Of a stretch of 36,153 bases of DNA, positions 17,884-26,290 are shown in pieces (position 1 is the stretch's first letter; every line of letters starts with the position of its first letter). Below the pieces are notes generated by a model. The model saw only the letters and a list, made by a program, of their open reading frames with translations. It was not told where the DNA came from and did no database searches. The DNA is from Gemmatimonadaceae bacterium (GTDB taxonomy: Bacteria > Gemmatimonadota > Gemmatimonadetes > Gemmatimonadales > Gemmatimonadaceae): positions 1 to 36,153 of the forward strand of contig DASXKV010000036.1 of the NCBI GenBank assembly GCA_036496605.1, read 5' to 3'. The position numbers were made by a program, and so were the translations under genes.

Positions 17884-19710
17884 CTAGCCGCGACTCGCCC
17901 GCAACGCATTGGCAATCGACGCAATGTCGATTACTTCCTGAAGGAGGGCGCCGATCGTCGGCGCAATCGAGCCGAACGACGCGGCGATCATTGCGATAAT
18001 ACTCAATCCCAGGCCGAGCCAGATGCTCTGCCGTGCGACGTCGAGCGTGTGATGACCAATCTCGACGGCGTCGGCAACGCGGGACACATCGTCCGCGAGT
18101 ACGACCACATCGGCAGCTTCGGCCGAGATGCCTCCGCCCTGACTCGCGAGCGCGACGCCGACGTGTGCGGCGCTGAGCGCCGGAGCGTCGTTCGTCCCGT
18201 CACCAACCATGAGGACATGATAACCCTCGCGCACGAGCTGCTGCACGACGGTGACTTTGCCTTCGGGAAGAAGATCACCGCGCGCCTCGACAATACCAAT
18301 CTCCTGCGCTACGGCACGAACGTTCGGCGCGTGGTCACCCGAAAGGAGGATCGCTCGTTCGATGCCTAACGTTGCGAGTCGCGCGCGCAACTCGCGCAAG
18401 CCGGGCCGCGTGCGATCCGAGTACTCGACGACGCCGGCGAGGCAGCCGTCGATCGCGATATAGGCGCGCAATCCGACCTCCTCGCGCTCCAGGCGCGACA
18501 GCACGGCCGGATTCGCGCGGGCGCGCTCGAGGATGAAGGCCCTCGACCCGACCGAGACCTCGTGCCCTTCGACCTCGGCCGTCACGCCTCGACCGGGAGA
18601 TTCAATGTGGGCGCGAGCGAGCGGCAGCGTGGCACCCGAGTCCAGCGCCGCGTCGACCAGTGTGCGCGCGAGCAGATGACTGGAACCTTGCTCCACGGAG
18701 GCGGCGAGACGCAACAACTCGGCATCACTCAGATCGCCCGTCGTGAGCACGCGCCGCACGAGTGGCTTGCCGATCGTCAACGTGCCCGTCTTATCGAACA
18801 CGGCCACGTCGACGCCGCTGAGCGCCTCGAGGGCGCCGCCATGTCTGACGATGATCTGTCGTCGAGCTGCGCGACTGATGCCGCCGATGATGGCGATCGG
18901 CGTGGCAAGGATGAGCGGACAGGGCGTCGCGACGACCAGCACCGCGAGTACGCGCGTCGCGTCATGCGTCGCCAGAAAGGTTAGGAGGCAGACGAGCAAC
19001 GTGGCCGGGGTGAACCACACTGCGTAACGATCGGCTAAGCGTACGAGCGGCGCTTTCGTCGACTGCGCCGTGCGCACGAGCTCGACGATCTTCGCGTACT
19101 GGCTGTCCTCGGCGCGTGCGGTAGCCGTGATGGTGAGCACGCCTTCGCCGTTGATGCTGCCACTCATCAGCGACGTGCCGGGTGCGGCGGCAACGGGTAC
19201 GGGCTCGCCCGTGAGGCGTGCGACATCCACGAGTGAATTGCCGTCGCGGACGACGCCGTTGCACGGCACCAACTCGCCGGGTCGGACGAGGAGCGGATCT
19301 CCGATATCGATCGCGCCGGCGGGAAGATCCTCGACAGTCGTTAGGTTCGGGCCGATGAGACGATGCGCGATGCGAGGCGCTGCGGCCTCGAGCTCCCGCA
19401 ACGCCGCCGATGCGCGGCCCGCGGCGTATTGCTCGAGCGCCTCGCCGCCCGAGCGCATGAGCACGATGACGAGGCCCGCGAGTGGCTGACGCAGAAGAAC
19501 CGCGCCAACGATCGCAAGGACGGCGACGACATCCGTCGCCCAGTGTCCATGGCGAGCCTCGAGCACCGTGCGCCACACGATGGGAGCACCACTGATGATG
19601 AGGCCCACGAGCCACACCGTTGGCGCCCACGCGGGCACGATGAACTTCAAAAGCAGCCCGACAATGATGACACCGAGACTCGCCGCAGCGAGGCCGCCTC
19701 GCGGCGTCAT
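17884..19710 (-). CDS. P-type ATPase, heavy-metal-type with TPCP ion motif
   Basis: 608 residues, short because there is no N-terminal metal-binding domain. It has about eight membrane helices. Conserved parts in order are LTGEP (166-170, actuator), TPCP (262-265, ion site in the sixth helix), DKTGTLT with catalytic Asp306, and the hinge GDGTNDAP (503-510). In copper and zinc pumps the ion motif is CPC or similar; here the first Cys is Thr and a Pro follows. The nucleotide-domain SEHPLA signature reads SSHLLA. The transported ion cannot be named. The ATG overlaps the stop of the universal stress protein gene upstream (ATGA), so the two products are made together. Confidence 0.88.
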   Translation of the reverse strand: MTPRGGLAAASLGVIIVGLLLKFIVPAWAPTVWLVGLIISGAPIVWRTVLEARHGHWATDVVAVLAIVGAVLLRQPLAGLVIVLMRSGGEALEQYAAGRASAALRELEAAAPRIAHRLIGPNLTTVEDLPAGAIDIGDPLLVRPGELVPCNGVVRDGNSLVDVARLTGEPVPVAAAPGTSLMSGSINGEGVLTITATARAEDSQYAKIVELVRTAQSTKAPLVRLADRYAVWFTPATLLVCLLTFLATHDATRVLAVLVVATPCPLILATPIAIIGGISRAARRQIIVRHGGALEALSGVDVAVFDKTGTLTIGKPLVRRVLTTGDLSDAELLRLAASVEQGSSHLLARTLVDAALDSGATLPLARAHIESPGRGVTAEVEGHEVSVGSRAFILERARANPAVLSRLEREEVGLRAYIAIDGCLAGVVEYSDRTRPGLRELRARLATLGIERAILLSGDHAPNVRAVAQEIGIVEARGDLLPEGKVTVVQQLVREGYHVLMVGDGTNDAPALSAAHVGVALASQGGGISAEAADVVVLADDVSRVADAVEIGHHTLDVARQSIWLGLGLSIIAMIAASFGSIAPTIGALLQEVIDIASIANALRASRG

Positions 19711-20978
19711 CGCAGGAGGGTCAGGATCGTTTGACCGCTGCCGTGATGCAGCCGCAGGGCCACGTCGCGACCGGCGTCGTCCGTGAGCACGTCCAGTGAG
19801 TCGACCTCACCGACGCTTCGCGAAAGATGCGGCTCACCCGCTCCGAGCTCGCCGAGCATGATCTCGACACGCTCGTCGACTGGATCGAATGTGACGCCTA
19901 ACAACGGGTAGTCCTGCTCCTGCGCCTGCGCGCCGAGCTCGGGATCGTTCACCTCGAGACGAGTTCGACGGCCCACGTTCGATTGCGTGAAGTCGTCGAG
20001 CACCTCACGCCAGCGCTCTCGGTCGAGCGTGAGCGTCGCGCCCGAGGCGGCGCCATTCCGATCGGAGTGAGCTATGTCCGCTGGAATCACGAGCACAGCG
20101 CACGTCGCCATGCGGAGCAGCTTCGTCGTCACGCTGCCGACGACCAGCCTCGTGACAAAGCCGTGTCCATGGCTACCCGCGGCGATCAGATCAGCACCGG
20201 CTCGCGACGCATAGGATTGGATCTCCCGCGCAGCATCACCGCTCAGGATCACGTCCTCGACTCGCACCCCGCTCGGCACGTCGAGCCGCGCGACGAACCG
20301 GGTGAGCGATTGACGGACGTAGCGCGTGTAGTCTTCTTCCGAGACCCATGTGTCGAAGAGCAAACGCTCACGCGGGATCACGTGCACCAGCTCGAGCAAA
20401 CCATCGTCGGCGAGTAGCCGAAGCGCTCCCTCCGCCGCGCGCACACTCCCCTCGCTGAAATCCACGCCGACGACGGCGTGCCGCGGTGCGGCAGCCCCGT
20501 GCTCCGGTACCGCGAGCACCGGCACGTGGCTCAGCCGCGCGACCTTCAATGCGGTTTCGTCGCCGAAGATGCGATCGACGAGCTCGTGTCGCCCGAGTCC
20601 GACGACAATGAGCCGCGCGTGCTTGTCGACGGCACTCTCGGTGATCACCCGCGCCGGCTCACCGTTCAGGACTTCGCATGCGTCGACGCGCGGCCCCTTC
20701 TTTTCGATCAGCGTGCACTGTTCGCGGACTCGCCGCACGAGATCGTCGCGTATGCTCTGCGCCACGCTTGGGTCGAGCAGCGTCTGGCCGTCCGCGATGA
20801 CGAGCATCGGCCATTGATGGACGGAAACGACACGCATGGTGGTCCCGAACCGGTCGGCGAGTGCGCGAGCGGTCTTGAGCGCTCCACGCGATTGCGGCAA
20901 GCCATCGGTCGCGACCAGGATCGGCTCCGATTTCGTTGCCGGCTCGGTCTCGACGCGTTTTTCGATCACGGTTTCCAT
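19707..20978 (-). CDS. Tandem universal stress protein with C-terminal DUF5335-like domain
   Basis: 423 residues from ATG 20978, with GGAGGG four bases upstream; an in-frame ATG at 20990 would place that ribosome binding site inside the gene. Two UspA domains are visible. The first spans about 15-155 (PILVATDGLPQSRGAL, IVVGLGRHE), and the second about 160-300 (HAVVGVDFSEGS, then AGSHGHGFVTRLVVGSVT, the ATP-loop G-2x-G-9x-G-[ST] pattern). The last about 110 residues (from LDRERWREVLDDF) look like DUF5335, with DYPLLGVTFDP at its centre. This last assignment is less certain. Such proteins are stress-induced and may bind ATP. The gene overlaps the P-ATPase gene, so a sensor or regulator role for the pump is plausible. 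Confidence 0.85.
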   Translation of the reverse strand: METVIEKRVETEPATKSEPILVATDGLPQSRGALKTARALADRFGTTMRVVSVHQWPMLVIADGQTLLDPSVAQSIRDDLVRRVREQCTLIEKKGPRVDACEVLNGEPARVITESAVDKHARLIVVGLGRHELVDRIFGDETALKVARLSHVPVLAVPEHGAAAPRHAVVGVDFSEGSVRAAEGALRLLADDGLLELVHVIPRERLLFDTWVSEEDYTRYVRQSLTRFVARLDVPSGVRVEDVILSGDAAREIQSYASRAGADLIAAGSHGHGFVTRLVVGSVTTKLLRMATCAVLVIPADIAHSDRNGAASGATLTLDRERWREVLDDFTQSNVGRRTRLEVNDPELGAQAQEQDYPLLGVTFDPVDERVEIMLGELGAGEPHLSRSVGEVDSLDVLTDDAGRDVALRLHHGSGQTILTLLR

Positions 20979-21025
20979 ATTGCCCTCCATCGATTGCCTA
21001 ACGAGCTGGATTCCTGGACGAAGAC

Positions 21026-21051
21026 GGCGCGCGACCCCTCGGTCGCGCGCC
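21026..21051. terminator. Strong hairpin terminator between porin and USP genes
   Basis: GGCGCGCGACC (21026-21036) and GGTCGCGCGCC (21041-21051) form an 11-bp perfect stem with a four-base loop. A T-rich tract (CCTTTTCTT) follows on the plus strand. On the minus strand, where both flanking genes lie, the tail is GTCTTCGTCC. It probably ends the porin transcript, and the USP-ATPase promoter must lie within or just after it. Confidence 0.7.
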
Positions 21052-21111
21052 CGTCCTTTTCTTCAACTGCCGTGTCCGCGTCACCCGCTGTTTCCGCAGG
21101 ATCCGCATTAC

Positions 21112-22536
21112 TCAGAAGGCCAGGACGCCCTCCACCATGAAGCCCTTGAATTGCCCACCGTTGCGGATGTCGGTCGCCGGGAAGTCGAGGTACTTCTGGT
21201 TCACATACTCGAGCTTCGTCAGGAGCAGCGGGGTGACGAACCAGCCGCCGCCGTATTGCCACCGGTTGACGCTGATGTCGTTCGTGATGCCCACCAGCTC
21301 TCCTTTGAGCATGTTGTATCGCGCGCCGACGTACAATTGGTCGTTAGCAAACCGGTACAGTCCCTCGCCGACATACTGCCGGACCGTTCGGTTGGTCAGC
21401 TCCGTCGCGCCCTTACCCGTCGCCGTCTCGAGGTTTCCGAAGAGCTCGACGCCGGCAACCTTGACGAACGGGTTCACGACGAACGAATGGACGTTGTTGC
21501 TGAACCCGGGGCGAATCGCGCCCGACCAGGCATTCGCGGTCTCTGTCGACGACGTGTTCTCGAGCACGTCGTAGTAGCGCGAACCAGCGCGGTCACCTGT
21601 GAATAGCGTGTTGCTCGCCGATTGACCGTTCGCGTACATCGAACCGGTGAGGCGGAAGCGCAACTCCTTGGCAAAGCTCTTGTCGACACCAACCTTGCCG
21701 ATGAAGCTCGCCGAGCGCTTTGCCGGCGTGGTCACTTGCCCATGGATCTCACCGCCCGTGACGCCGCCCATGGCGAGCCATGGACCGTTGCGGAGGTAGA
21801 CTTCGCCGCCGATCTCTGTCGTGAACGCGTCGAGGATGTAGTTGCCGACGAACGGATTGTACATCGCCTGGCCGTTGTCGCTGCGGCGATAGTGCGCATC
21901 GCCGTAGTCAATCTCGAAGTGTCCAACGCGGAGCGTCGTGTACTTCATGATGCTGTTCAGGATCGAGTTGTCGATCGGTGATTCGTCGATCAGCGCGTAG
22001 CCGTCCTTGATCCAGGCTTCCTGGTGGTGCCGCGCTGAGGCGTAGGTCGTCATCTCGAGGCGAATGCCCCGTGCGACCTGAGCGTTCAGATAAATGTTGG
22101 CGACGGCGTTGTTGAATCCGTTTCCGATCCCGATCAGTTGATTCGCGTTGACCTGCTTAGTCGGATCGGTCGGGAAGTTGGGGTCCTGGACCATTTTCAC
22201 CGCGGCGGTATTGCTGTGTTGAAGCCCCTGGAATTGCTGCGTCATCGCCGCGCCCCAACCGAGCTTGAATCCCGTGTAGGGAATGGAGTCGTTCTTCGGC
22301 GGCTCGAAGACATTGAGACCGCGTGCATCGGCCGGACGGATGTGCTGGAACTCGATCGCCGGCACGCTGGTGATCTTCTTCGCGCTGGCCGGGTCCTTGG
22401 TGGAATCGGCTTTCGGCTTGGCGGTCTCTGTCTTCGTGCCGGAGTCGGCGACTTGCGTCGTTTGCTGCGCAACGAGCGATACGGCGAAGAAGGGGATCGC
22501 GACGGCGGCGAGCAGCAGCTTGGTTGAGTATTTCAT
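21112..22536 (-). CDS. Outer-membrane beta-barrel protein (porin-like)
   Basis: 474 residues with GGAGG close to ATG 22536. A signal peptide (about 1-23, ending LVAQQ) precedes a Lys/Thr/Asp-rich linker (about 26-55). The rest is rich in alternating strands with aromatic edges (YDVLEN, YVGARYNMLKG, RWQYGGGWFV) and ends with Phe, the signal for barrel assembly. I cannot place it in a named porin family, and the ligand is unknown. It follows the YceI-like gene by 54 bases on the same strand, and the hairpin at 21026 closes the unit. Similar barrel genes occur next to YceI-family genes in other bacteria, from memory only. Confidence 0.75.
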   Translation of the reverse strand: MKYSTKLLLAAVAIPFFAVSLVAQQTTQVADSGTKTETAKPKADSTKDPASAKKITSVPAIEFQHIRPADARGLNVFEPPKNDSIPYTGFKLGWGAAMTQQFQGLQHSNTAAVKMVQDPNFPTDPTKQVNANQLIGIGNGFNNAVANIYLNAQVARGIRLEMTTYASARHHQEAWIKDGYALIDESPIDNSILNSIMKYTTLRVGHFEIDYGDAHYRRSDNGQAMYNPFVGNYILDAFTTEIGGEVYLRNGPWLAMGGVTGGEIHGQVTTPAKRSASFIGKVGVDKSFAKELRFRLTGSMYANGQSASNTLFTGDRAGSRYYDVLENTSSTETANAWSGAIRPGFSNNVHSFVVNPFVKVAGVELFGNLETATGKGATELTNRTVRQYVGEGLYRFANDQLYVGARYNMLKGELVGITNDISVNRWQYGGGWFVTPLLLTKLEYVNQKYLDFPATDIRNGGQFKGFMVEGVLAF

Positions 22537-22590
22537 AATTCCTCCGGGGGACTCGAGCGGGTGATGAGTGTCGGTTTCTGTCGTCTCGAG

Positions 22591-23232
22591 TCAGCGTGTT
22601 TCGCCGGCCAGAGCGGCGCTCAGGGTTTGGGGGCCAATGAGGAGTGAGAACTTCACGGTGATCTTGTTGTCGGTGCGGAGCGTGCCGAGTAGCGCGGTCG
22701 GCGGCTTCACGCCGAAGTCCGTCATGAGGAGCGGGAGCTCGCCCTCGGCTTTCACGCCGCCGTCGGGGAGCCGAGCCGCCGTCACTTCCATGTCCACCGT
22801 CTTCTCGGTGCCCGCGACAGTCAGAGCGCCGACCGTCTTGACGGTGAACGAATCGCTCGTGGCGCCTTGCACGACGTCGAACGTCGCGAGGATGTAGCTG
22901 ATCTCGGCCGAGCCATCCGCCTTGAGCGCCTTATAGAGATTGTTGTCCATTCCGCCATGCCCGCACTTGAGATTCCTCACGGGAACCTTGACGGTGACCT
23001 TCTTGAGCAGCGTTGGCGTGACGCTGGTGCTCCTCAGGAACGCTTCGTCGACCTCGATTGCCGCGTCGAGCGAGCTGGCCTTGCAGCTCCAGCCGTGAAG
23101 GTTCGAGCCGCCCTCGACCCACAGCTTGCTATCGGGGCCAACGGCAAGGCGAACGGATTGAGCTTGCGCCGAGCCGGCGATCGTCAGCAGCGCGGCGGTC
23201 AGCGCGAGGCTCGTTAGGGACCTTTTTGTCAT
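22591..23232 (-). CDS. YceI-family periplasmic lipocalin-like protein
   Basis: 213 residues from ATG 23232, with AGGAGA eight bases upstream; longer frames add a polar stretch before the signal peptide. The signal peptide ends at GSAQAQ (about residue 25). The mature part is the YceI beta-barrel: SNLHGWSCK near the start, KVTVKVPVRNLKCGHGGMD in the middle, a central ISYILATFDVV strand, then TVAGTEKTVDMEV. YceI proteins bind isoprenoid chains such as quinone precursors in the periplasm and are often induced by pH or redox stress. Two Cys residues in the mature part could pair. The gene leads a two-gene unit with the porin. Its upstream region carries candidate operator site 2 and a lone TGTCAGG half-site at 23335. 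Confidence 0.85.
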   Translation of the reverse strand: MTKRSLTSLALTAALLTIAGSAQAQSVRLAVGPDSKLWVEGGSNLHGWSCKASSLDAAIEVDEAFLRSTSVTPTLLKKVTVKVPVRNLKCGHGGMDNNLYKALKADGSAEISYILATFDVVQGATSDSFTVKTVGALTVAGTEKTVDMEVTAARLPDGGVKAEGELPLLMTDFGVKPPTALLGTLRTDNKITVKFSLLIGPQTLSAALAGETR

Positions 23233-23401
23233 GGGGCCATCTCCTCTCACCGGGGGGCGGCTATCGGAGGATCCGATGAGCGCCAGCACGCGATTGATTG
23301 TGCTGTGAGAGTACCGATTGCCCGTTGGTCCAACTGTCAGGCGGAACGAGGAACAATCGTGAGGAGAAGACCCGATGTTTTGTAATGGATCGCGGACGTG
23401 A

Positions 23402-23420
23402 TGTCAGGAGAAGCCTGACG
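23402..23420. promoter_or_regulatory. Candidate NarL-type operator, site 2
   Basis: TGTCAGG (23402-23408), five bases, then CCTGACG (23414-23420), with six of seven arm positions complementary. It sits about 170 bases upstream of the YceI start, in the 227-base gap before the DUF4389 stop. Same architecture as the sites at 15552 and 28302. A hairpin role in ending the DUF4389 transcript is possible instead. Confidence 0.4.
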
Positions 23421-23439
23421 GAGGGAGGGGCTAGGGCAT

Positions 23440-23453
23440 AGGGGCTAGCCCCT
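23440..23453. terminator. Perfect 14-bp palindrome after the DUF4389 gene
   Basis: AGGGGCTAGCCCCT is a perfect palindrome seven bases past the stop codon of the DUF4389 gene. A related GGGGCTAGGG stretch precedes it. As RNA it would make a tight hairpin; no T-run follows. It shares the CCCCTAG element of the tandem repeat at 16197. Confidence 0.4.
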
Positions 23454-23459
23454 CGGGTT

Positions 23460-24128
23460 TCACGCCAACGAGAATGGCGGATACTGATCGTGAAGGAGTA
23501 GCAAGTACGCTTCGACGCGGATGTTCCAGCGCAGCACTCCGACGCCGAATTCGTAGAGTCGCGCCGGATAGCGGCCCGTTAGCAAAATTGAAAACCACGC
23601 GATGATAGTCGTGATGACCCATGCAACGCCGAGCGCCCACAGTGCAAGGAGCTGCGGAATCACCAGAATCAGACGAAAGGCGACGCTGATGCGATCGCGC
23701 GGCGGCGACGGCCTCTCGAGCACGACCGAAGCCGGATACTCGCCGTCGCCGAAGGGCGGGTACTCGTCTCGGAGGAGCGACGTATAGGCGAGCGCGCGTG
23801 CGCGCCAGCGCAGATAGAACGCCGCGAGATTCCACAGGCCTGTTGGATATTCGCCCGTGAATAGAATCGCGAACCAGGCGATGACCGCGACGATCGCCGC
23901 GACGGCGCCGAGCAGGCCGCCGGCGCCCCAGTCCGTCCGGCTGTTCGCGTCGCCGGAGGTCCACGTCATCGCACCGGCGATTGGCCCGCCGACCAGTATG
24001 AGATGTGGAATCGCCAGGATGATCCGGAAAGCAGTCGTCAGCCGGTTTCGACCGTCGATCGCAGGCTCGACTCGAAGCTGAACGGGCTCGATCGTCTCCC
24101 CGCCCAGTCTGGTTGCGGCTGTGCTCAT
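23460..24128 (-). CDS. DUF4389 membrane protein with internal duplication
   Basis: 222 residues from ATG 24128, with GAGGGA four bases upstream. Two copies of one unit are visible. Each has a basic amphipathic start (RNRLTTAFRIILAIPH and RDRISVAFRLILVIPQ), two membrane helices with IAWFAILFTGEYP or IAWFSILLTGRYP between them, a helix ending LRWRARALAYTSLL or LRWNIRVEAYLLLL, and a closing DEYPPF or DQYPPF. The family function is unknown. It is a leftward single gene between the YceI promoter region and the decayed flavodoxin. Confidence 0.85.
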   Translation of the reverse strand: MSTAATRLGGETIEPVQLRVEPAIDGRNRLTTAFRIILAIPHLILVGGPIAGAMTWTSGDANSRTDWGAGGLLGAVAAIVAVIAWFAILFTGEYPTGLWNLAAFYLRWRARALAYTSLLRDEYPPFGDGEYPASVVLERPSPPRDRISVAFRLILVIPQLLALWALGVAWVITTIIAWFSILLTGRYPARLYEFGVGVLRWNIRVEAYLLLLHDQYPPFSLA

Positions 24129-24199
24129 CGTTCCCTCACTCGCGAGTAGACAGACGCCCATTGCTCGGTGTCACTTGAGACTTCACTCAATCGAAGCGC

Positions 24200-24601
24200 T
24201 TACATGGCATTACTTGTACTTGGAAGCAGACGATGAGCACGAATTGACGCCGAACCGGAGGCATCATTGGCGCCGGACTCGGCGCCACCGCGGCGAGTGG
24301 AGAAGCGAGCATTCCGCTTGGCGATCTGCATCATGATCGAGCGGAGGAGAGGGCCGTACTTCGTGTACGCCATCGCTCCGCCGATCAGCTCCGTCATTGC
24401 AGGTCGCCAGTGTGTCGCGCGAAGAAATTCCTCGGCGCAACGCCGCGCGTCTGCGCGCCCGCGCTCGTCGGGGCTGGCGGCCGATCCGCTCACTGAAAAG
24501 AATGCCGATGGCATCCTGTCAGCATGTTGTAATGTCTGCTGACGAACTCGTGCACCGCCCGTAATGCGTTGCGTAGAGAACGAGAACGCGATGGGGCGCA
24601 T
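24200..24601 (-). pseudogene. Decayed flavodoxin-like (HemG-type protoporphyrinogen oxidase family) gene
   Basis: An open frame from ATG 24601 still has a good GGAGGA ribosome binding site, but the protein is broken. In a shifted frame the opening codons (24558-24590) read RVLVLYATHYG, the classic flavodoxin first strand and FMN-phosphate loop. In the open frame the sequence instead resumes at PSAFFSVSGSAASPDERGR (near 24514) and continues RRCAEEFLRATHWRP, ELIGGAMAYTKYG. These are hallmarks of the C-terminal half of menaquinone-type protoporphyrinogen oxidase homologues. About 80 residues between the two parts are missing. The usual C-terminal GGDTDTSRDYE segment is absent, and the frame runs on into unrelated residues. 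I conclude an internal deletion, a frameshift and a lost C-terminus. Confidence 0.7.
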
Positions 24602-24922
24602 GGAATCCTCCGGTAGCGCAGGAGGGACAAAACAACTCTGTCGAGCAAACTGATCACGCTCGCGTCGCGGTTCTGTCCGTAGACGGAGTACACTGCGTCG
24701 GAGAAAGGATTACTTCTACTAGTTCGCTCAACTCGCGCCAGCGGACCCGCTCTTGCCCTTCATGAATCGGGCTCGTGTCACGTCGCGCGACGAATCGACG
24801 TCGTCAGGCAATTGCTTACGGAAGAGCGTCTCGCCGACTACAGACCCGGGCATTGCGCCGGCTCATCCTTCTCGTGTCCGCGCAGCGAACAGTGATCGTC
24901 AACGCGCACCGAGGGTCTTCCC
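24602..24922. other. Gap with no recognisable gene before the CheB gene
   Basis: No convincing coding frame is seen on either strand. The short open frames here are basic, low-complexity translations. Towards the left end is the leader of the decayed flavodoxin gene, including a GTCGGAGAA match at 24697 to half of the candidate operator at 28302. The promoter for the cheB-CBS pair should lie to the right. Confidence 0.5.
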
Positions 24923-25498
24923 ATGGCCGACTACGATTTGATTGCGATGACCGCCTCCGCAGGCGGCATCTCCGCGCTCGGTCACGTGCTGGCCGCGCTG
25001 CCGGCCGACTTCGACGTGCCGATTGTTGTCGTGCAGCATCACACGCCGGGACGCACACCCGGCCTGGCGCAGGTCCTGTCCAAGCTCTCGAAGCGACCGG
25101 TGCGCATTGCCGAAGCAGGACAGCGCATCAGGCGAGGAACTGTCTATCTCGCGCCCGGAGCCGAACACCTGGTCGTTAGGCCTGATCGATCGTTCGACCT
25201 CACGGACGGCCAACGCATCGCGTACGTCCTCTCGTCTGCCGAGTCACTGTTCACGAGCGCGGCCAAGGCATACGGGCCACGCATGATCGCGGTCGTCCTC
25301 ACGGGACTTGGCCGCAATGGCACCGACGGGGTACGCCGCGTGAAGGAGGCGGGAGGGACGGTCATTGCGCAGGACGAAGCAACCTCGCGCTATTTCTCGA
25401 TGCCGCAGGCCGCCATCGCGACCGGCGCCGTCGATTCCGTATTGCCACTCGGCGCGATCGCGCCGGCCTTGATTCACCTGACGGCGAAAGCCGCCTAA
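24923..25498 (+). CDS. Stand-alone CheB-type methylesterase domain
   Basis: 191 residues from ATG 24923, with GAGGG eight bases upstream. It is only the CheB catalytic domain, with no receiver. The nucleophile Ser12 is in TASAGG, followed by QHH (His39-40), and Asp135 in GRNGTDGV, the expected Ser-His-Asp triad. ATSRYFSMPQAAI holds the substrate-side Met. CheB removes methyl esters from glutamates of chemoreceptors, but no receptor, CheR or other chemotaxis gene is in the window. The target may be another protein. Similar stand-alone CheB proteins occur in stress gene clusters. The stop codon (TAA) is inside a CCTAACG heptamer. The CBS gene follows after 26 bases. Confidence 0.88.
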   Translation: MADYDLIAMTASAGGISALGHVLAALPADFDVPIVVVQHHTPGRTPGLAQVLSKLSKRPVRIAEAGQRIRRGTVYLAPGAEHLVVRPDRSFDLTDGQRIAYVLSSAESLFTSAAKAYGPRMIAVVLTGLGRNGTDGVRRVKEAGGTVIAQDEATSRYFSMPQAAIATGAVDSVLPLGAIAPALIHLTAKAA

Positions 25499-25524
25499 CG
25501 GTTCGTTGATCCTCGAGGTGTACC

Positions 25525-26142
25525 GTGCTACGACTCAGCGACATTATGACCACCAACATCGTGGTAACGACGCCGGAGATGACGCTTCGCGAGGTGGCCG
25601 AGTTGTTCGCGACGCATCACATCAGCGGCGCGCCCGTCGTCAGCGGAGCGAAAGTGGTCGGCGTCGTCTCGGCCGCCGACATTCTGGAGCTCGCGGCAAC
25701 ATCACGCGGCGTTCCCAACGGTGTCGACGAGCGATCGGAGCTGCTTGGCTGGAACGACCCGGCGCTCGACGGGGACGCCACGCGCGATGGTGCTGCGCCA
25801 ACGGCCTATTTCACGGATCTCTGGTCAGAAGCAAGCGACGACGTCACCGAGCGTGTGAACAATCCCTTAGCCAGCGATGTCGATATCCTCGATGAGCGCA
25901 GCGTCGAGGATATCATGTCACGACCGCTCGTCGCGCTCGCGCCGCACGACGACGTCTGCAGCGCCGCCGATCTCATGCGACGAAAGTCCATTCACCGCGT
26001 GCTCGTCGTTCAGAACGGTGAGCTCGTTGGAATCGTCACGACGCTCGACATCGTGAAGGCTGTGGCCGACGGCAAGTTGATGACGCGGACGTACGTGTTC
26101 GATCGCGCTCGATCGGCTACGAATCGCGAGCTCGAAGCTTAG
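25525..26142 (+). CDS. CBS-domain pair protein
   Basis: 205 residues from GTG 25525, with GAGG about eight bases upstream. The first CBS motif is at about 1-58 (LRLSDIMTTNIVVTTP, APVVSGAKVVGVVSAADIL). A polar, acidic insert of about 70 residues follows, then the second CBS motif (VEDIMSRPLVALAPHD, HRVLVVQNGELVGIVTTLDIVKAV). Paired CBS motifs bind adenine nucleotides and act as energy or stress sensors. Stand-alone CBS proteins are common members of hypoxia and stress regulons with universal stress proteins. It is probably co-transcribed with the CheB-type esterase, and a stem-loop follows at 26164. Confidence 0.9.
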   Translation: MLRLSDIMTTNIVVTTPEMTLREVAELFATHHISGAPVVSGAKVVGVVSAADILELAATSRGVPNGVDERSELLGWNDPALDGDATRDGAAPTAYFTDLWSEASDDVTERVNNPLASDVDILDERSVEDIMSRPLVALAPHDDVCSAADLMRRKSIHRVLVVQNGELVGIVTTLDIVKAVADGKLMTRTYVFDRARSATNRELEA

Positions 26143-26163
26143 CGCTCGTTGTGATCCAATGCA

Positions 26164-26201
26164 CACTCGAACGAGGTGGGCTGTGCCTACTCGCTCGAGT
26201 G
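26164..26201. terminator. Long imperfect hairpin after the CBS gene
   Basis: CACTCGAACGAG (26164-26175) and CTCGCTCGAGTG (26190-26201) pair with one mismatch over 12 bases, with a 14-base loop. It lies 21 bases after the CBS stop codon. No T-run follows, so it may be a processing or factor-dependent end. Confidence 0.5.
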
Positions 26202-26290
26202 CGTGATCAAACATCGGCTTCCGAAGTGCAGCCCGCTTGCCGGAACGCATCCTGCTTCTCGTCAGGCAACTCGCGATGAGAGGACGACGG

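Noticed and set aside
24775-25179. Arg-rich plus-strand open frame overlapping the start of the CheB-type gene
   Set aside because: Low-complexity basic translation, overlaps a gene with a complete catalytic triad, and lacks its own ribosome binding site.
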